Source: Chitinophagales bacterium (GTDB taxonomy: Bacteria; Bacteroidota; Bacteroidia; Chitinophagales; Chitinophagaceae). From it: a stretch of 64,000 nt of DNA. The stretch is taken from positions 173,402-237,401 of the forward strand of contig JAFLBM010000005.1 of assembly GCA_017303455.1 (NCBI GenBank), given 5' to 3'. Below, in pieces: positions 52,932 through 61,779 of this stretch; position 1 is the stretch's first letter, and each line of letters begins with the position of its first letter. Below the pieces are notes generated by a model, which did not search any database, was not told the origin of the DNA, and was given only the letters and a program-made list of their open reading frames with translations. The translations under genes and the position numbers were made by a program.

Positions 52932-53336
52932 ATGGGCACTTTATCTGGCACACTTAAATACTCATTATTAATCCTGTTCTCAACGTTATTTTCTTGTAAG
53001 AATGTGACGGAGAAAAAAGAATTCATAGGTACTTATAAAATTTCCAAAGTTATCCCACTTGACTCCAACTCAATACATCGTGCACAACAAGCATCAGATT
53101 GGTCAATAATGCTGAACGATAGTAGTAATTTTCATATTTACGGGACCAATATTAATCTCATCGGCTATTGGGATGTCCAAACTAATAATGCAAAAGAATA
53201 TAGTATACTCTTCCAAAGTGGCGGAGTAACAACCACTGCCAGATTCAATGGCAATGAAATCTATTTTGATAAACCTGATGATTTATTGGACAGCATCTTT
53301 GCTGAAGCACTTTTTGCCAAAAAGGAGAAAATGTAG
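52932..53336 (+). CDS. Small lipoprotein, unknown function
   Basis: A 134-residue lipoprotein (MGTLSGTLKYSLLILFSTLFSC, Cys22). The soluble part is beta-rich (EFIGTYKISKVIPLDSNSI, WSIMLNDSSNFHIYGTNINL, IGYWDVQTNNAKEYSILFQS) and resembles a lipocalin-like fold. AT-rich codons as in the upstream membrane gene; both belong to the same accessory patch. No motif for enzymatic activity. Confidence 0.65.
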   Translation: MGTLSGTLKYSLLILFSTLFSCKNVTEKKEFIGTYKISKVIPLDSNSIHRAQQASDWSIMLNDSSNFHIYGTNINLIGYWDVQTNNAKEYSILFQSGGVTTTARFNGNEIYFDKPDDLLDSIFAEALFAKKEKM

Positions 53337-53479
53337 CAACCCAGCTCTGAGAAATCTGTAGTTTCGCAGCAGCATTCTGTCGCCTCCGGCGATTCCAGTT
53401 CCTCCTTCCGTCCATCCCTTCTGTTTGCCGAAATACAAACGTTCTGTGTAACTTAATAGCAGCTACTTAAATTCAACAA

Positions 53480-54103
53480 ATGAAATACGTATTGATCTTC
53501 CTGCTTGGCTTATCCCATTTAACCAGCCAGGGGCAAGCAACAACAACTGAATTTGATGGACACAAATGGGAAGCCCCCTACCACCTGCCCGCACCAAAAG
53601 AATGGGGCATCGAACGGTTTTTGATACCTATCAGTTTTGCTCCCTCCATTTCGTATATAGGAGTGGAAGATATTCGATTTGCACCGGGCTGGGCAAAACT
53701 GGAAAACGATGAATACTGGACCTATGCTTTTTTGTGGTACCTGGAGGGTAAGGTAAACATGGATGAACAAATCATGGCTGGAAATTTAAAGGCGTATTAT
53801 ACCGGCTTATTTAATATCAATACCGACAGTGCGAGAAGGGCCGCTGTGAAAATAATCCCCGTAACCACTTCGTTCAAAAAAACAGCAACAGCTACCGGCG
53901 ACCTGGAAACTTATACCGGTGTCATTGAAATGATGGATTATATGCAACTGAAACCGGTAACGCTGAATTGCAAAGCACACCTTCGCTTTTGCTCCGATGA
54001 GAATAAGACCATCGTGTTTTACGAATTATCGCCCCAGCCTTTCACCCATACCAATTGGGCCAGCCTTGATCAACTATGGACAGGGTTTGCCTGTAAAAAA
54101 TAA
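53480..54103 (+). CDS. Secreted protein of unknown function
   Basis: A 207-residue exported protein (signal MKYVLIFLLGLSHLTSQGQA) with aromatic-rich conserved stretches (EFDGHKWEAPYHLPAPKEWG, FAPGWAKLENDEYWTYAFLW, YTGVIEMMDYMQLKPVTLN). Found commonly in Bacteroidota as a hypothetical protein. Followed by the second 33-bp palindrome. Confidence 0.65.
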   Translation: MKYVLIFLLGLSHLTSQGQATTTEFDGHKWEAPYHLPAPKEWGIERFLIPISFAPSISYIGVEDIRFAPGWAKLENDEYWTYAFLWYLEGKVNMDEQIMAGNLKAYYTGLFNINTDSARRAAVKIIPVTTSFKKTATATGDLETYTGVIEMMDYMQLKPVTLNCKAHLRFCSDENKTIVFYELSPQPFTHTNWASLDQLWTGFACKK

Positions 54104-54126
54104 TTTATTAGCTCGCCAGCTACAAC

Positions 54127-54159
54127 AACTCTCCAAGGGTTTAAAACCCTTGGAGAGTT
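54127..54159. repeat. 33-bp palindrome, copy 2 of 3
   Basis: Identical to the copy at 43170-43202, located 24 bases after a stop codon, probably also a bidirectional terminator. Confidence 0.8.
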
Positions 54160-54215
54160 TATTCTATTCTCCCCAACATAACTTATCTTACAGCAACTCA
54201 TCAACAACCAACGAC

Positions 54216-54911
54216 ATGTGTTTTTCTGCTACGGCAAGTTTTGGCGCCAGTGCTGTGCTCGGTGCTATCGGCATTGTGGCCGTTGCTAAAGCCAAAACAA
54301 AACCACAACGCTTATTTGCCGGTATCCCGCTGGTCTTTGCCGTGCAGCAGTTATCTGAAGGTTTTCTCTGGCTGTCATTAAAAGATCCCGGCCTGGCCGG
54401 CTGGCGAACCTTGCTTACTTACAGCTTTCTTGTTTTTGCCATGGCGGTCTGGCCTTTCTGGATATCGCTAACGGTGCGGCTGCTGGAAACAAATGCAAAA
54501 CGCAAACGCATCATGAATGTGTTGGTGGGCATTGGTGCTTTTGTTGCCATTGGTGTTTCATATATATTGTTCAGTTACCCGGTGGAAGCCATCACTCCTT
54601 TCTGTCCCACTTGTCCCGGCTCTGCCACTCCCCTGTTCCTGGAGCATATTCATTATGAATTTGGCATTCCGCCGCTGGTGAAAAAACTGATCCTTGTTTT
54701 TGATATCCTCTATATCATGGCCACGATCCTCACGCCTTTAATTTCAAGCATCAAAAAAATGAAATGGCTCGGCATTGTCTTTTTCGGCTCTTATATTTTT
54801 GCCGTCAGCTTCTATCACGGTTTTGTGATTTCGGTCTGGTGTTTCTTTGCCGCCCTGCTCAGCTTCGTGGTGCTCTGGATCATCAGCGACCTGCGGAAAG
54901 GTCTTTCCTAA
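54216..54911 (+). CDS. DUF6629-like integral membrane protein
   Basis: A 231-residue protein with seven hydrophobic segments starting at MCFSATASFGASAVLGAIGI, the family opening, then LFAGIPLVFAVQQLSEGFLW, LLTYSFLVFAMAVWPFWISL and so on to WCFFAALLSFVVLWIISDL. Members are uncharacterised. I choose the ATG at 54216; the frame is open to 53997 but that would run through the preceding gene and the palindrome. Confidence 0.75.
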   Translation: MCFSATASFGASAVLGAIGIVAVAKAKTKPQRLFAGIPLVFAVQQLSEGFLWLSLKDPGLAGWRTLLTYSFLVFAMAVWPFWISLTVRLLETNAKRKRIMNVLVGIGAFVAIGVSYILFSYPVEAITPFCPTCPGSATPLFLEHIHYEFGIPPLVKKLILVFDILYIMATILTPLISSIKKMKWLGIVFFGSYIFAVSFYHGFVISVWCFFAALLSFVVLWIISDLRKGLS

Positions 54912-54918
54912 ATTATTG

Positions 54919-54953
54919 CAACTCTCCAAGGGTTTTGAACCCTTGGAGAGTTG
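54919..54953. repeat. 33-bp palindrome family, copy 3 of 3
   Basis: CAACTCTCCAAGGGTT (54919-54934) and AACCCTTGGAGAGTTG (54938-54953) around TTG. Only the centre differs from copies 1 and 2. It follows the DUF6629-like gene by 7 bases. Confidence 0.8.
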
Positions 54954-55007
54954 TATTTTACCGTGAATTAATTTTCACATTTCCGGTTGGGGAATCTTCC
55001 GTAAATT

Positions 55008-55814
55008 ATGATAGTGAAAAGGATACTGGCAATACTGATGGGCAGCTTTTTCTCCCTGGCTGCCACAGCACAGCAGCTCGATGGTGCCTGGAAAGGAACG
55101 TTGAGTATGCGGGGCTGTTTCCTGGAGAATAATATCGAACTTCAGATCAAAATGAATGGCCGCTCGGCTTCCGGTGATTCTTATCATTTCCAGGATATAG
55201 ATAACTACGTCAAGAAAAATTTCACTGGTCACTATGATGCAGAACAAAAGAAATTAAAAGTGGCGGAAGGTGCCGTGACCACCTGGCATATTCCTTATCA
55301 CTGCAGTATTTGTGTCAAAGAATTTGATCTTTATTACAGTAAAGAAGGCAGCGTTGAAAAACTAACCGGTCGCTGGAGCGGCACGGTGCTGAACAGCAGT
55401 GCCGGTTGCAGTGGCGGGCAGATCGTACTGACCCGTATCAAAGAATCATCGTTCAGAGAAATACCGGAGATCAAAGTGGATACGGGTACTATCCGTCTCG
55501 ATTTTTATGATAATGCGGAGATTGACGGCGACTCCATTACCGTGAAAGTGGATAAGAAAGTAGTACTCTCCAACCAGCGGTTAACGGCCAAAGCACTCAC
55601 CACTTTTATCCGCATTGATCTTTCCAATAAATTTCACGAAGTGGAAATGATCGCCGATAACGAAGGCAGTATTCCGCCCAACACAGCCATCCTCATCATT
55701 ACGGCCGGGGAAAAACAACACCGCTTATGGCTGAGTGCAAAGGAAGAAAAATCGGCGAGGGTACGGTTTGTATATAATCCACCGCCCGGTACTAACAGCC
55801 TTAGTTCCCGCTGA
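55008..55814 (+). CDS. Secreted beta-rich protein, unknown
   Basis: A 268-residue exported protein (signal MIVKRILAILMGSFFSLAATAQ). The first domain (LDGAWKGTLSMRGCFLENNIELQIKM) has the opening of lipocalin-like folds, with four cysteines (CFL, CSIC, CSGG) possibly disulphide bonded; the second, from about residue 155, is beta-sandwich-like (IRLDFYDNAEIDGDSITVKV). Similar tandem domains occur in Bacteroidota surface proteins; role unknown. Confidence 0.65.
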   Translation: MIVKRILAILMGSFFSLAATAQQLDGAWKGTLSMRGCFLENNIELQIKMNGRSASGDSYHFQDIDNYVKKNFTGHYDAEQKKLKVAEGAVTTWHIPYHCSICVKEFDLYYSKEGSVEKLTGRWSGTVLNSSAGCSGGQIVLTRIKESSFREIPEIKVDTGTIRLDFYDNAEIDGDSITVKVDKKVVLSNQRLTAKALTTFIRIDLSNKFHEVEMIADNEGSIPPNTAILIITAGEKQHRLWLSAKEEKSARVRFVYNPPPGTNSLSSR

Positions 55815-55884
55815 CAGCTTCGCAATTCATCCTTCTTTTTTGCCGGTTGACGATGGTGCTGCTGTTTAATAAAACAGTGTCAGA

Positions 55885-55892
55885 TAGTTTTG
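55885..55892 (+). promoter_or_regulatory. -7 promoter box before the 55911 gene
   Basis: TAGTTTTG, exact TAnnTTTG, 19 bases before the ATG at 55911. Confidence 0.55.
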
Positions 55893-55910
55893 CAGCTTAA
55901 ACCGAAAATC

Positions 55911-56660
55911 ATGCGATCATTGAGTCTTATCCTTGTATTCTTCTGCACCGCTGTGCATGCACAAAACAAACCCGACACGATCCGTGCCGGCGATCTTCAA
56001 TTAAAATACCTGCCGCTGGGCACACAACAATACCTTGTCTATATCAAAACAAAAGAAGGATTGAAGAAAGGTATCTGGCTCTGGGAAAGAACATCGAGCC
56101 GGGAACTATTTCATGAACAACCGTCAATCACTATCCGTCAGCAATGGACTACCAGTGATACGGGTTTTAACAGCCGTCAAATAACCAGTGTGGTGAATGC
56201 AAAAGATTTTACGCCGGTTTATCATGCCACCACAAATCCCAAAACGGGGAAAGAGGCTTATAACTTTCATACGACTGAAATAGTAGCAGCAGATTCTGTA
56301 GCCGATGCAGGAAGAAAAGATTTTAAAATGGTTATTTCCGAACCGGCTTTCAACTGGGAGCTTGACCTGGAAACCTTTCCCCTGTTACCATTGAAAGAAG
56401 GAAAAACTTTTGCGGTCAACTTTTATCATCCCGGTAGTAAAACAGGGCCGGCATGGTATAACTATACCGTTACCGGCAGTGAAAAACTAAACAGCACGAA
56501 TGGTGAAACAGTTGATTGCTACAAACTTTATACAGAATATGCCAATAACCGTGGCAACAGTACCTGGTGGCTGAGTAAGAAAACACATGAAGTGCTGAAG
56601 ATGGAAGAACATTTTGGCGCCATCACCCGGTATAAACTCAAGCTGGCAGTACAGGAATAA
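55911..56660 (+). CDS. Secreted protein resembling DUF3108
   Basis: A 249-residue exported protein (signal MRSLSLILVFFCTAVHAQ). Beta-strand pattern with GKTFAVNFYHPGSKTGPAWY and WWLSKKTHEVLKMEEHFG resembles DUF3108 lipid- or envelope-related proteins. I choose the ATG at 55911, as the preceding frame start at 55890 falls in the -7 box. It converges with the MOSC gene leaving 6 bases. Function unknown. Confidence 0.6.
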   Translation: MRSLSLILVFFCTAVHAQNKPDTIRAGDLQLKYLPLGTQQYLVYIKTKEGLKKGIWLWERTSSRELFHEQPSITIRQQWTTSDTGFNSRQITSVVNAKDFTPVYHATTNPKTGKEAYNFHTTEIVAADSVADAGRKDFKMVISEPAFNWELDLETFPLLPLKEGKTFAVNFYHPGSKTGPAWYNYTVTGSEKLNSTNGETVDCYKLYTEYANNRGNSTWWLSKKTHEVLKMEEHFGAITRYKLKLAVQE

Positions 56661-56666
56661 AAAAAA

Positions 56667-57458
56667 TTATTCCATCGTAATTATATCTCCTTCGGAAATG
56701 ATACCTCCTGATAAGGGAACCAGGTTTTGCCCGAATAGCACTTTGTTGTTCTGGCGGCGATAAACGGAAAGAGTAGCTAAGGGTTCTATGCCCTTCTTCC
56801 CAGTTTGCTGATCCACCGTGGGGATGGTACATCTTCCACAGGGTTTTATACCAGCCATGCGGCAGTTGCCAATACTAAAATCTTTCCAGCTGTCTTCTTC
56901 GTAAGGTTCACCACCGTTGAACACAAGATTGGGACGAAACCGGTCCATCGGCACCGGTTTATCTAACCGGTTGTTGAGATCATCCAATGAGGCCTGCCCG
57001 ATGATGAGCATGGGGTAACCATCAGCCAGGCTTACCTGTTCGCCGTTGTGAGCATAGGCAATATCAATATTCCGCTGGTTGTTTTCCGGGAAGGCTACGA
57101 GTTTACAATTGGTACCCAATTTTATTGAAAACCATTCGCTGTGCTGCGGACTTACTTCCTGTACTGTTACCGCATCATTCCAGATCGTTGCTGCTATTTC
57201 CTTAGAAGATGCTTCAAACGGCAGTTGTATGGTATCACCATCATACTGAATAGAGAACCCGCTGTTGTTGTACTCCAATCTGAATAAAGCCATTGCCGGG
57301 TATTCCCGTTGCGTCATGAACCGCAGTTGTTCATCCACCAGCATCCAGCGGCGGTCATGCTGCAGCCCTTTAGATAAGACCTTTGCAGAGGGCATTCTTA
57401 TTCCACCCAATGATTTAACAGGATAGATCCAGATCCCGGAAATTTGTTTTGCAGGCAT
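56667..57458 (-). CDS. MOSC domain protein (molybdenum cofactor sulfurase C-terminal-like)
   Basis: A 263-residue protein with an N-terminal MOSC_N barrel (ISGIWIYPVKSLGGIRMPSA) and a C-terminal MOSC domain. The conserved cysteine of the MOSC domain is in GIKPCGRCTIPTVD near residue 210. Family members transfer sulphur to or bind molybdenum cofactor, and related YcbX acts with N-oxide reduction. Partner is not next to it. Identity is good; the substrate is not. Confidence 0.88.
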   Translation of the reverse strand: MPAKQISGIWIYPVKSLGGIRMPSAKVLSKGLQHDRRWMLVDEQLRFMTQREYPAMALFRLEYNNSGFSIQYDGDTIQLPFEASSKEIAATIWNDAVTVQEVSPQHSEWFSIKLGTNCKLVAFPENNQRNIDIAYAHNGEQVSLADGYPMLIIGQASLDDLNNRLDKPVPMDRFRPNLVFNGGEPYEEDSWKDFSIGNCRMAGIKPCGRCTIPTVDQQTGKKGIEPLATLSVYRRQNNKVLFGQNLVPLSGGIISEGDIITME

Positions 57459-57499
57459 AGAGCAAAAATAAAACTGTAGCAGGACAACCGGTAAAGTTC

Positions 57500-58096
57500 T
57501 TAAAACCGGCTTTGCTGCAGCTTTCTTTTGCGGGGTTGACCAATCGTGAATAGGGCACCGATATTTAGTTTGGTAGCAAAATCTGACCGGGCATTGATAA
57601 ACTCATTCCGGTTATTCGTGAGTGAAAATCCGCCGATATTGGCAAACAGCATTACCCTTGATGAGGGCTTTAAGAAAATACCGGGTGTGAAGGTCAATTG
57701 CCTTTCCGTATACCTGTTGTTCAGTAAAATTGTTCCTGTATTTTTTTCGTATACACTGACCTGGTTAAAGGCAAAGCTGCCATTCATCGTCCAGCCCCAA
57801 TTACGGCTTTTCTTAAAATAGCTGGCATATTCATAGAACACACCGGCACCATGTATTTTGATCGAATTATCCGTCCAGTTGTTATACGACCCATACCAGG
57901 AACGATTATAAAAAATACCGGCCCGGCTGTGTTGTCCAATACCGATGGAAAAAGAAGGCTGGATACTGGTGATATCAAACCGGGCGATTCTCCGGCTGAT
58001 ATCAATACCGGTATAAATTTCTCCCTTATTGAATTGTGCAGACGCATAAAGAAAAGAAGAGCTGGTAAACAGCAATAGCAGGATAAACTTTCTCAT
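57500..58096 (-). CDS. Outer membrane beta-barrel-like protein
   Basis: A 198-residue exported protein (signal MRKFILLLLFTSSSFLYASA) with repeated amphipathic strands (GEIYTGIDISRRIARFDI, PSFSIGIGQHSRAGIFYNRS, KLNIGALFTIG). No family name. It could be a small OmpW- or PorT-like barrel. I take the ATG at 58096 rather than the extension to 58129. Confidence 0.65.
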   Translation of the reverse strand: MRKFILLLLFTSSSFLYASAQFNKGEIYTGIDISRRIARFDITSIQPSFSIGIGQHSRAGIFYNRSWYGSYNNWTDNSIKIHGAGVFYEYASYFKKSRNWGWTMNGSFAFNQVSVYEKNTGTILLNNRYTERQLTFTPGIFLKPSSRVMLFANIGGFSLTNNRNEFINARSDFATKLNIGALFTIGQPRKRKLQQSRF

Positions 58097-58327
58097 GGTG
58101 AATGGTTTTGCCGAATGTACAACCAGCAACTACCATGAACCAAGCATAGAAGACGGCTTTAACTTTTTACTGGCATGTGATCCGGGTTAATTAACAAAAC
58201 TGAAATAGCCCTTTCCCGGGCCTTTACTGAGACTTATCATGGATAAAATAAGGCTTTAAATCTTTTTCAAAATCCATCTCAAATCCTTTAAATTTATAGT
58301 TTACAGAACGAACCCAAACCAACTGTT

Positions 58328-59113
58328 ATGCATCGTGTTATTATCCCTGTTGATTTCTCCGATACAGCCCTGAATGCAGCCCGGTTTGTGGCCCTGATGC
58401 TGGCCGGTAAAAAGGATGTCCTTGCTATTCTCTATCATAATTATAAAGATCCTTCCGACCAGGAAATGTGTATCAACTACCTGGAAAGCCTGAAGATGGA
58501 ATTGCTGCACAAAGGTGATATGAACGTGGAATGTATTACTGAAATGGGGGGCGACCTCGTTGAAAATCTTTCCCGCCTGGCACAAACAAGAACGGCCACC
58601 CTGATCGCTATGGGCATTACCGGCAGAACCACATTGGGACAAAAACTGATCGGCAGCAATACCCTGAAAATGGTGGAATACAGCCTGATCCCCGTGATGA
58701 TCGTTCCGGCAGATGCCACCTACAAAGGCATCAATAATGTGGCTTTTGCTTCTGATTTTAATGATGTGGTAAAAACGACCCCCGCTGCCTTTATCTGTTC
58801 CGTGCTGGAAATGTTCAGCCCCAAGCTGCATATCGTGAATGTGGACCCCAACCATTACGTTTCCATTACTGAAGAATACCAGGCGGAAAAAGAGAAATTA
58901 GAAGAAATGTTCAAAGCCTATATCACGGAATTTTATTTTATTTCCATGAATAATTTCTTTGAGGCCATGAGCAATTTTGTAAAAGATTATAATATTGATA
59001 TGCTGGTGACCGTGCCCCGGTATCACAGCAACAGCGAAGCCCTGTTCAAAAGCACCCATACCAAAAAACTGGCCTACCACAGTAATATTCCGCTGATGGC
59101 GGCCCACCAGTAA
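58328..59113 (+). CDS. Universal stress protein, copy 1
   Basis: A 261-residue protein with two UspA-like domains. The first carries the ATP motif GITGRTTLGQKLIGSN (G2xG9xGS pattern, about residues 98-113), while the second half lacks it and ends with the conserved Bacteroidota segment SNIPLMAAHQ. Double-domain USPs respond to oxidative and nutrient stress; exact role unknown. Tandem with the next gene; the pair probably arose by duplication. Confidence 0.88.
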   Translation: MHRVIIPVDFSDTALNAARFVALMLAGKKDVLAILYHNYKDPSDQEMCINYLESLKMELLHKGDMNVECITEMGGDLVENLSRLAQTRTATLIAMGITGRTTLGQKLIGSNTLKMVEYSLIPVMIVPADATYKGINNVAFASDFNDVVKTTPAAFICSVLEMFSPKLHIVNVDPNHYVSITEEYQAEKEKLEEMFKAYITEFYFISMNNFFEAMSNFVKDYNIDMLVTVPRYHSNSEALFKSTHTKKLAYHSNIPLMAAHQ

Positions 59114-59188
59114 ACCTATACATTCCATCTCCCCGTAATATTTTATCTTTATCCAACTGCCGATGGCGGTTTACTTAAATTATTATAC

Positions 59189-59974
59189 ATGAAAACTGTT
59201 ATAGTACCTGTTGACTTCTCTGAAACCTCGTTGAATGCAGCCCGGTATGCGATGAAACTGCTCACCGGGTATTATGGTGTTAATATGATATTGCATAACG
59301 TATATGACAAACCCTCCCAGGCAGGAGAAGCACAGGATAAACTGGAAAAACTGAAAACGGAGTTGATGGAAGTGGGTATCGTAAAGATCACCATACTGGC
59401 CGAAGAAGGAAGTGATTTTATTACGGAACTGGAAAAACTGGCCCGTCACCAGCAAGCCGACCTGGTCATTATGGGTATTACCGGACGTTCCGCCATCGGG
59501 CAGACATTTATAGGCAGCAATACATTGAAAATGGTAGAACGGAAAGTGTGCCCCGTGCTGATCATTCCCCCCGATGCCGGCTACAAAGATGTAAAGAATG
59601 TATTGCTGGCCTCTGATTTTAGAAATGTTGTGGCGTCCACCCCTTCCGTACCCATTAAAAAGATATTAAAAACATTCCAGCCCCGGTTGCATGTGATCAA
59701 TGTGGACAGCGAACATTATGTGGCATTGACCGAAGAGTACCAGGAAGAAAGAAATAAATTACTGGAGATGTTCCGTGAATTTGATCCTGAATTCTATTTC
59801 CTTGGTTTATATGATGTGGATGAGGCAGTGAACCAGTTTGCCGCCGATAAAAACATTGATTTTATTATCCTCATTCATAAAGAACAGTCGGTTTTATCCC
59901 GGTTATTTGTAAAAAGCCATACTAAAAAGCTGGCCTACCAGAGTTCCGTACCGATTTTAGCCCTTCATGAGTAG
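59189..59974 (+). CDS. Universal stress protein, copy 2
   Basis: A 261-residue paralogue of the preceding gene, 75 bases downstream. ATP motif GITGRSAIGQTFIGSN occurs at about the same place, and C-terminus SSVPILALHE. The conserved DFSETSLNAARYAMKLL begins both proteins. ATP binding is likely; the second domain is again motif-less. Identical length and order support recent tandem duplication. Confidence 0.88.
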   Translation: MKTVIVPVDFSETSLNAARYAMKLLTGYYGVNMILHNVYDKPSQAGEAQDKLEKLKTELMEVGIVKITILAEEGSDFITELEKLARHQQADLVIMGITGRSAIGQTFIGSNTLKMVERKVCPVLIIPPDAGYKDVKNVLLASDFRNVVASTPSVPIKKILKTFQPRLHVINVDSEHYVALTEEYQEERNKLLEMFREFDPEFYFLGLYDVDEAVNQFAADKNIDFIILIHKEQSVLSRLFVKSHTKKLAYQSSVPILALHE

Positions 59975-60020
59975 GTAAAAGCCTGTTTGGGCCTGACTTG
60001 ATTGCACCGGAACAAAGCAC

Positions 60021-60028
60021 TAACTTTG
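60021..60028 (+). promoter_or_regulatory. -7 promoter box upstream of a leader ORF and the arginase gene
   Basis: TAACTTTG, exact TAnnTTTG; the predicted transcription start near 60033 precedes a 27-codon ORF at 60045 and the arginase ATG at 60213, giving the arginase gene a 180-base leader. Confidence 0.5.
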
Positions 60029-60044
60029 TTCCCGTACTTATTTT

Positions 60045-60128
60045 ATGAAGAGGAATTCAAAAAAAACAGCCTGTATATATACGTTTGCGGAGCAATCACT
60101 CCCCGCCAACTTCTATATTCCTGATTAA
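60045..60128 (+). CDS. Candidate 27-aa leader peptide
   Basis: ATG at 60045 opens MKRNSKKTACIYTFAEQSLP and stops at 60128. It starts about 12 bases after the predicted transcription start and 85 bases before the arginase gene. Its small size makes it uncertain; position behind a promoter is the only support. It could be an attenuator peptide or simply chance. Confidence 0.25.
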   Translation: MKRNSKKTACIYTFAEQSLPANFYIPD

Positions 60129-60212
60129 AGCCCGTTACAGGCCTCTCATCCCCTTTACTGCCCATTTTGAATCACCGGATATTCCGGATCTTTTTATTTA
60201 ACGATTGATGAC

Positions 60213-61160
60213 ATGAAAAATATTAAACTGATAGAAGTACCATCGGAAATTGGTGCGGGTACCCGCGGTGCCAGCCTCGGTATAGAAGCTATCAAGATCG
60301 CTGCCCTGGATTTTATGAGTAATTTCTTTATCCATTTCCCGTCTGAAAAAATTCAGACCGAGAATAAGTTACTCTATGAACCCATAGAATCACCCTATGC
60401 CAAACGCATCAAGGGGATCTCCGCTATTTATGAAAGAGTAGGCAAGGCTGTATGTGATACGATGAAGAATAATTTTTTCCCTATCGTTCTCAGCGGTGAT
60501 CATAGTACAGCCGGTGCCACCATAGCCGGTATCAAAATGGCAAAACCAAAAAGCAAAGTGGGTGTGATCTGGATAGATGCCCATGCCGACCTGCATACAC
60601 CGTACACCACTCCCTCCGGCAATGTGCATGGTATGTCGCTGGCTGCCACGATCAATGAGAATAATAAAGATTGTGCAGTGCATGAACTGGATGAGGAGAC
60701 GACCAAATACTGGAACAGCCTGAAGAATATTGGTAAGATCGCCCCGAAAGTATTACCTGAAGATGTGGTGCTGATCTCTCTTCGTGATTATGAAAAAGAA
60801 GAACGGTACCTGATCGAAAAGCATGGTATGAAAGTGGTCACTACGAAAGAAGTAAGGACCAAGGGGCCGGAAAACGTAGTAAGAGCTGTTCTCCGTTACC
60901 TGGCTGACTGCACGGATATCTATATATCCTTTGATGTGGACAGTCTCGACTCTTCTATCAGCAAAGGAACAGGTACACCGGTGAGCAATGGATTAAGAGA
61001 AAGAGAAGCGGAAGACCTGATCAGTAAGTTTATGCAGAACAGGAAAGTGTGTTGTTTTGAAATAACAGAGGTGAACCCGACACTGGATAAGGAAAACCTG
61101 ATGGCGGAGATCGCTTTCAATATCCTGCAGCGGAGTGTGAATATATTAATGATGAACTAA
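60213..61160 (+). CDS. Arginase/ureohydrolase family enzyme
   Basis: A 315-residue binuclear manganese enzyme of the ureohydrolase family. Metal-binding motifs: SGDHSTAGA near residue 94, IDAHADLHTP near 122 and SFDVDSLDSS near 240. Position and length match arginase; agmatinase and formimidoylglutamase share the motifs, but the opening MKNIKLIEVPSEIGAGTRGA resembles arginase most. Arginine would be split to ornithine and urea. It is followed by a DUF1684 gene after 7 bases. Confidence 0.87.
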   Translation: MKNIKLIEVPSEIGAGTRGASLGIEAIKIAALDFMSNFFIHFPSEKIQTENKLLYEPIESPYAKRIKGISAIYERVGKAVCDTMKNNFFPIVLSGDHSTAGATIAGIKMAKPKSKVGVIWIDAHADLHTPYTTPSGNVHGMSLAATINENNKDCAVHELDEETTKYWNSLKNIGKIAPKVLPEDVVLISLRDYEKEERYLIEKHGMKVVTTKEVRTKGPENVVRAVLRYLADCTDIYISFDVDSLDSSISKGTGTPVSNGLREREAEDLISKFMQNRKVCCFEITEVNPTLDKENLMAEIAFNILQRSVNILMMN

Positions 61161-61167
61161 ATTGTGT

Positions 61168-61770
61168 ATGCGCCTTTTATTGGTTTCACTATTATTTTTA
61201 TTGATCGAACCCGGAGCCCCGTTGAAAGCCCAGGATGATTCTTACGCTGACTCGTTAAGAAAATACCAGGATAACTATGTAAAAACACATGAAGTGGTTA
61301 CCGGTAAGGATAAAGATCTCCTGCATTTCTTTCCCGTCAACGATAAATACAGGGTGAAGGCCCGTATTGAAAAAGTGCCGGAAGCCCCCTGGTTTAAAAT
61401 GGAAACATCGGGTAAGGAAAAGAAAACACACCGGGTATTTGCCATAGCTTCCTTTATGCTGCATGACACACTGGTGAAGCTCCATATTTACCAATCACAA
61501 CAACTGATGGGTATAAAACAATATGCCGCTCTCTTGTTCATCCCTTTTACCGACCGTACCAGTGGTGAAGAAACGTATGCCAACGGCCGCTATATTGATG
61601 CTTCACTTACTGATATCAAAGGAGATTCTTTAGTCATTGATTTCAATAAAGCCTACAATCCTTATTGTGCCTATGTCAGTAACGTTTATAATTGCCCGAT
61701 GCCCCCGCCGGAGAACGATCTGCCTGTAGCTGTAAGGGCTGGTGAAATGAAATTCAGCAAACCACATTAA
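61168..61770 (+). CDS. DUF1684 family secreted protein
   Basis: A 200-residue exported protein (signal MRLLLVSLLFLLIEPGAPLKA) of the DUF1684 family: YADSLRKYQDNYVKTHEVVT, FLPFTDRTSGEETYANGRYI and the DFNKAYNPYCAYVSNVYNCP region. The function of this family is unknown. Transcribed with the arginase gene 7 bases upstream. ATG at 61168 is preferred to the TTG at 61162. Confidence 0.82.
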   Translation: MRLLLVSLLFLLIEPGAPLKAQDDSYADSLRKYQDNYVKTHEVVTGKDKDLLHFFPVNDKYRVKARIEKVPEAPWFKMETSGKEKKTHRVFAIASFMLHDTLVKLHIYQSQQLMGIKQYAALLFIPFTDRTSGEETYANGRYIDASLTDIKGDSLVIDFNKAYNPYCAYVSNVYNCPMPPPENDLPVAVRAGEMKFSKPH

Positions 61771-61779
61771 AGAGCAGCA

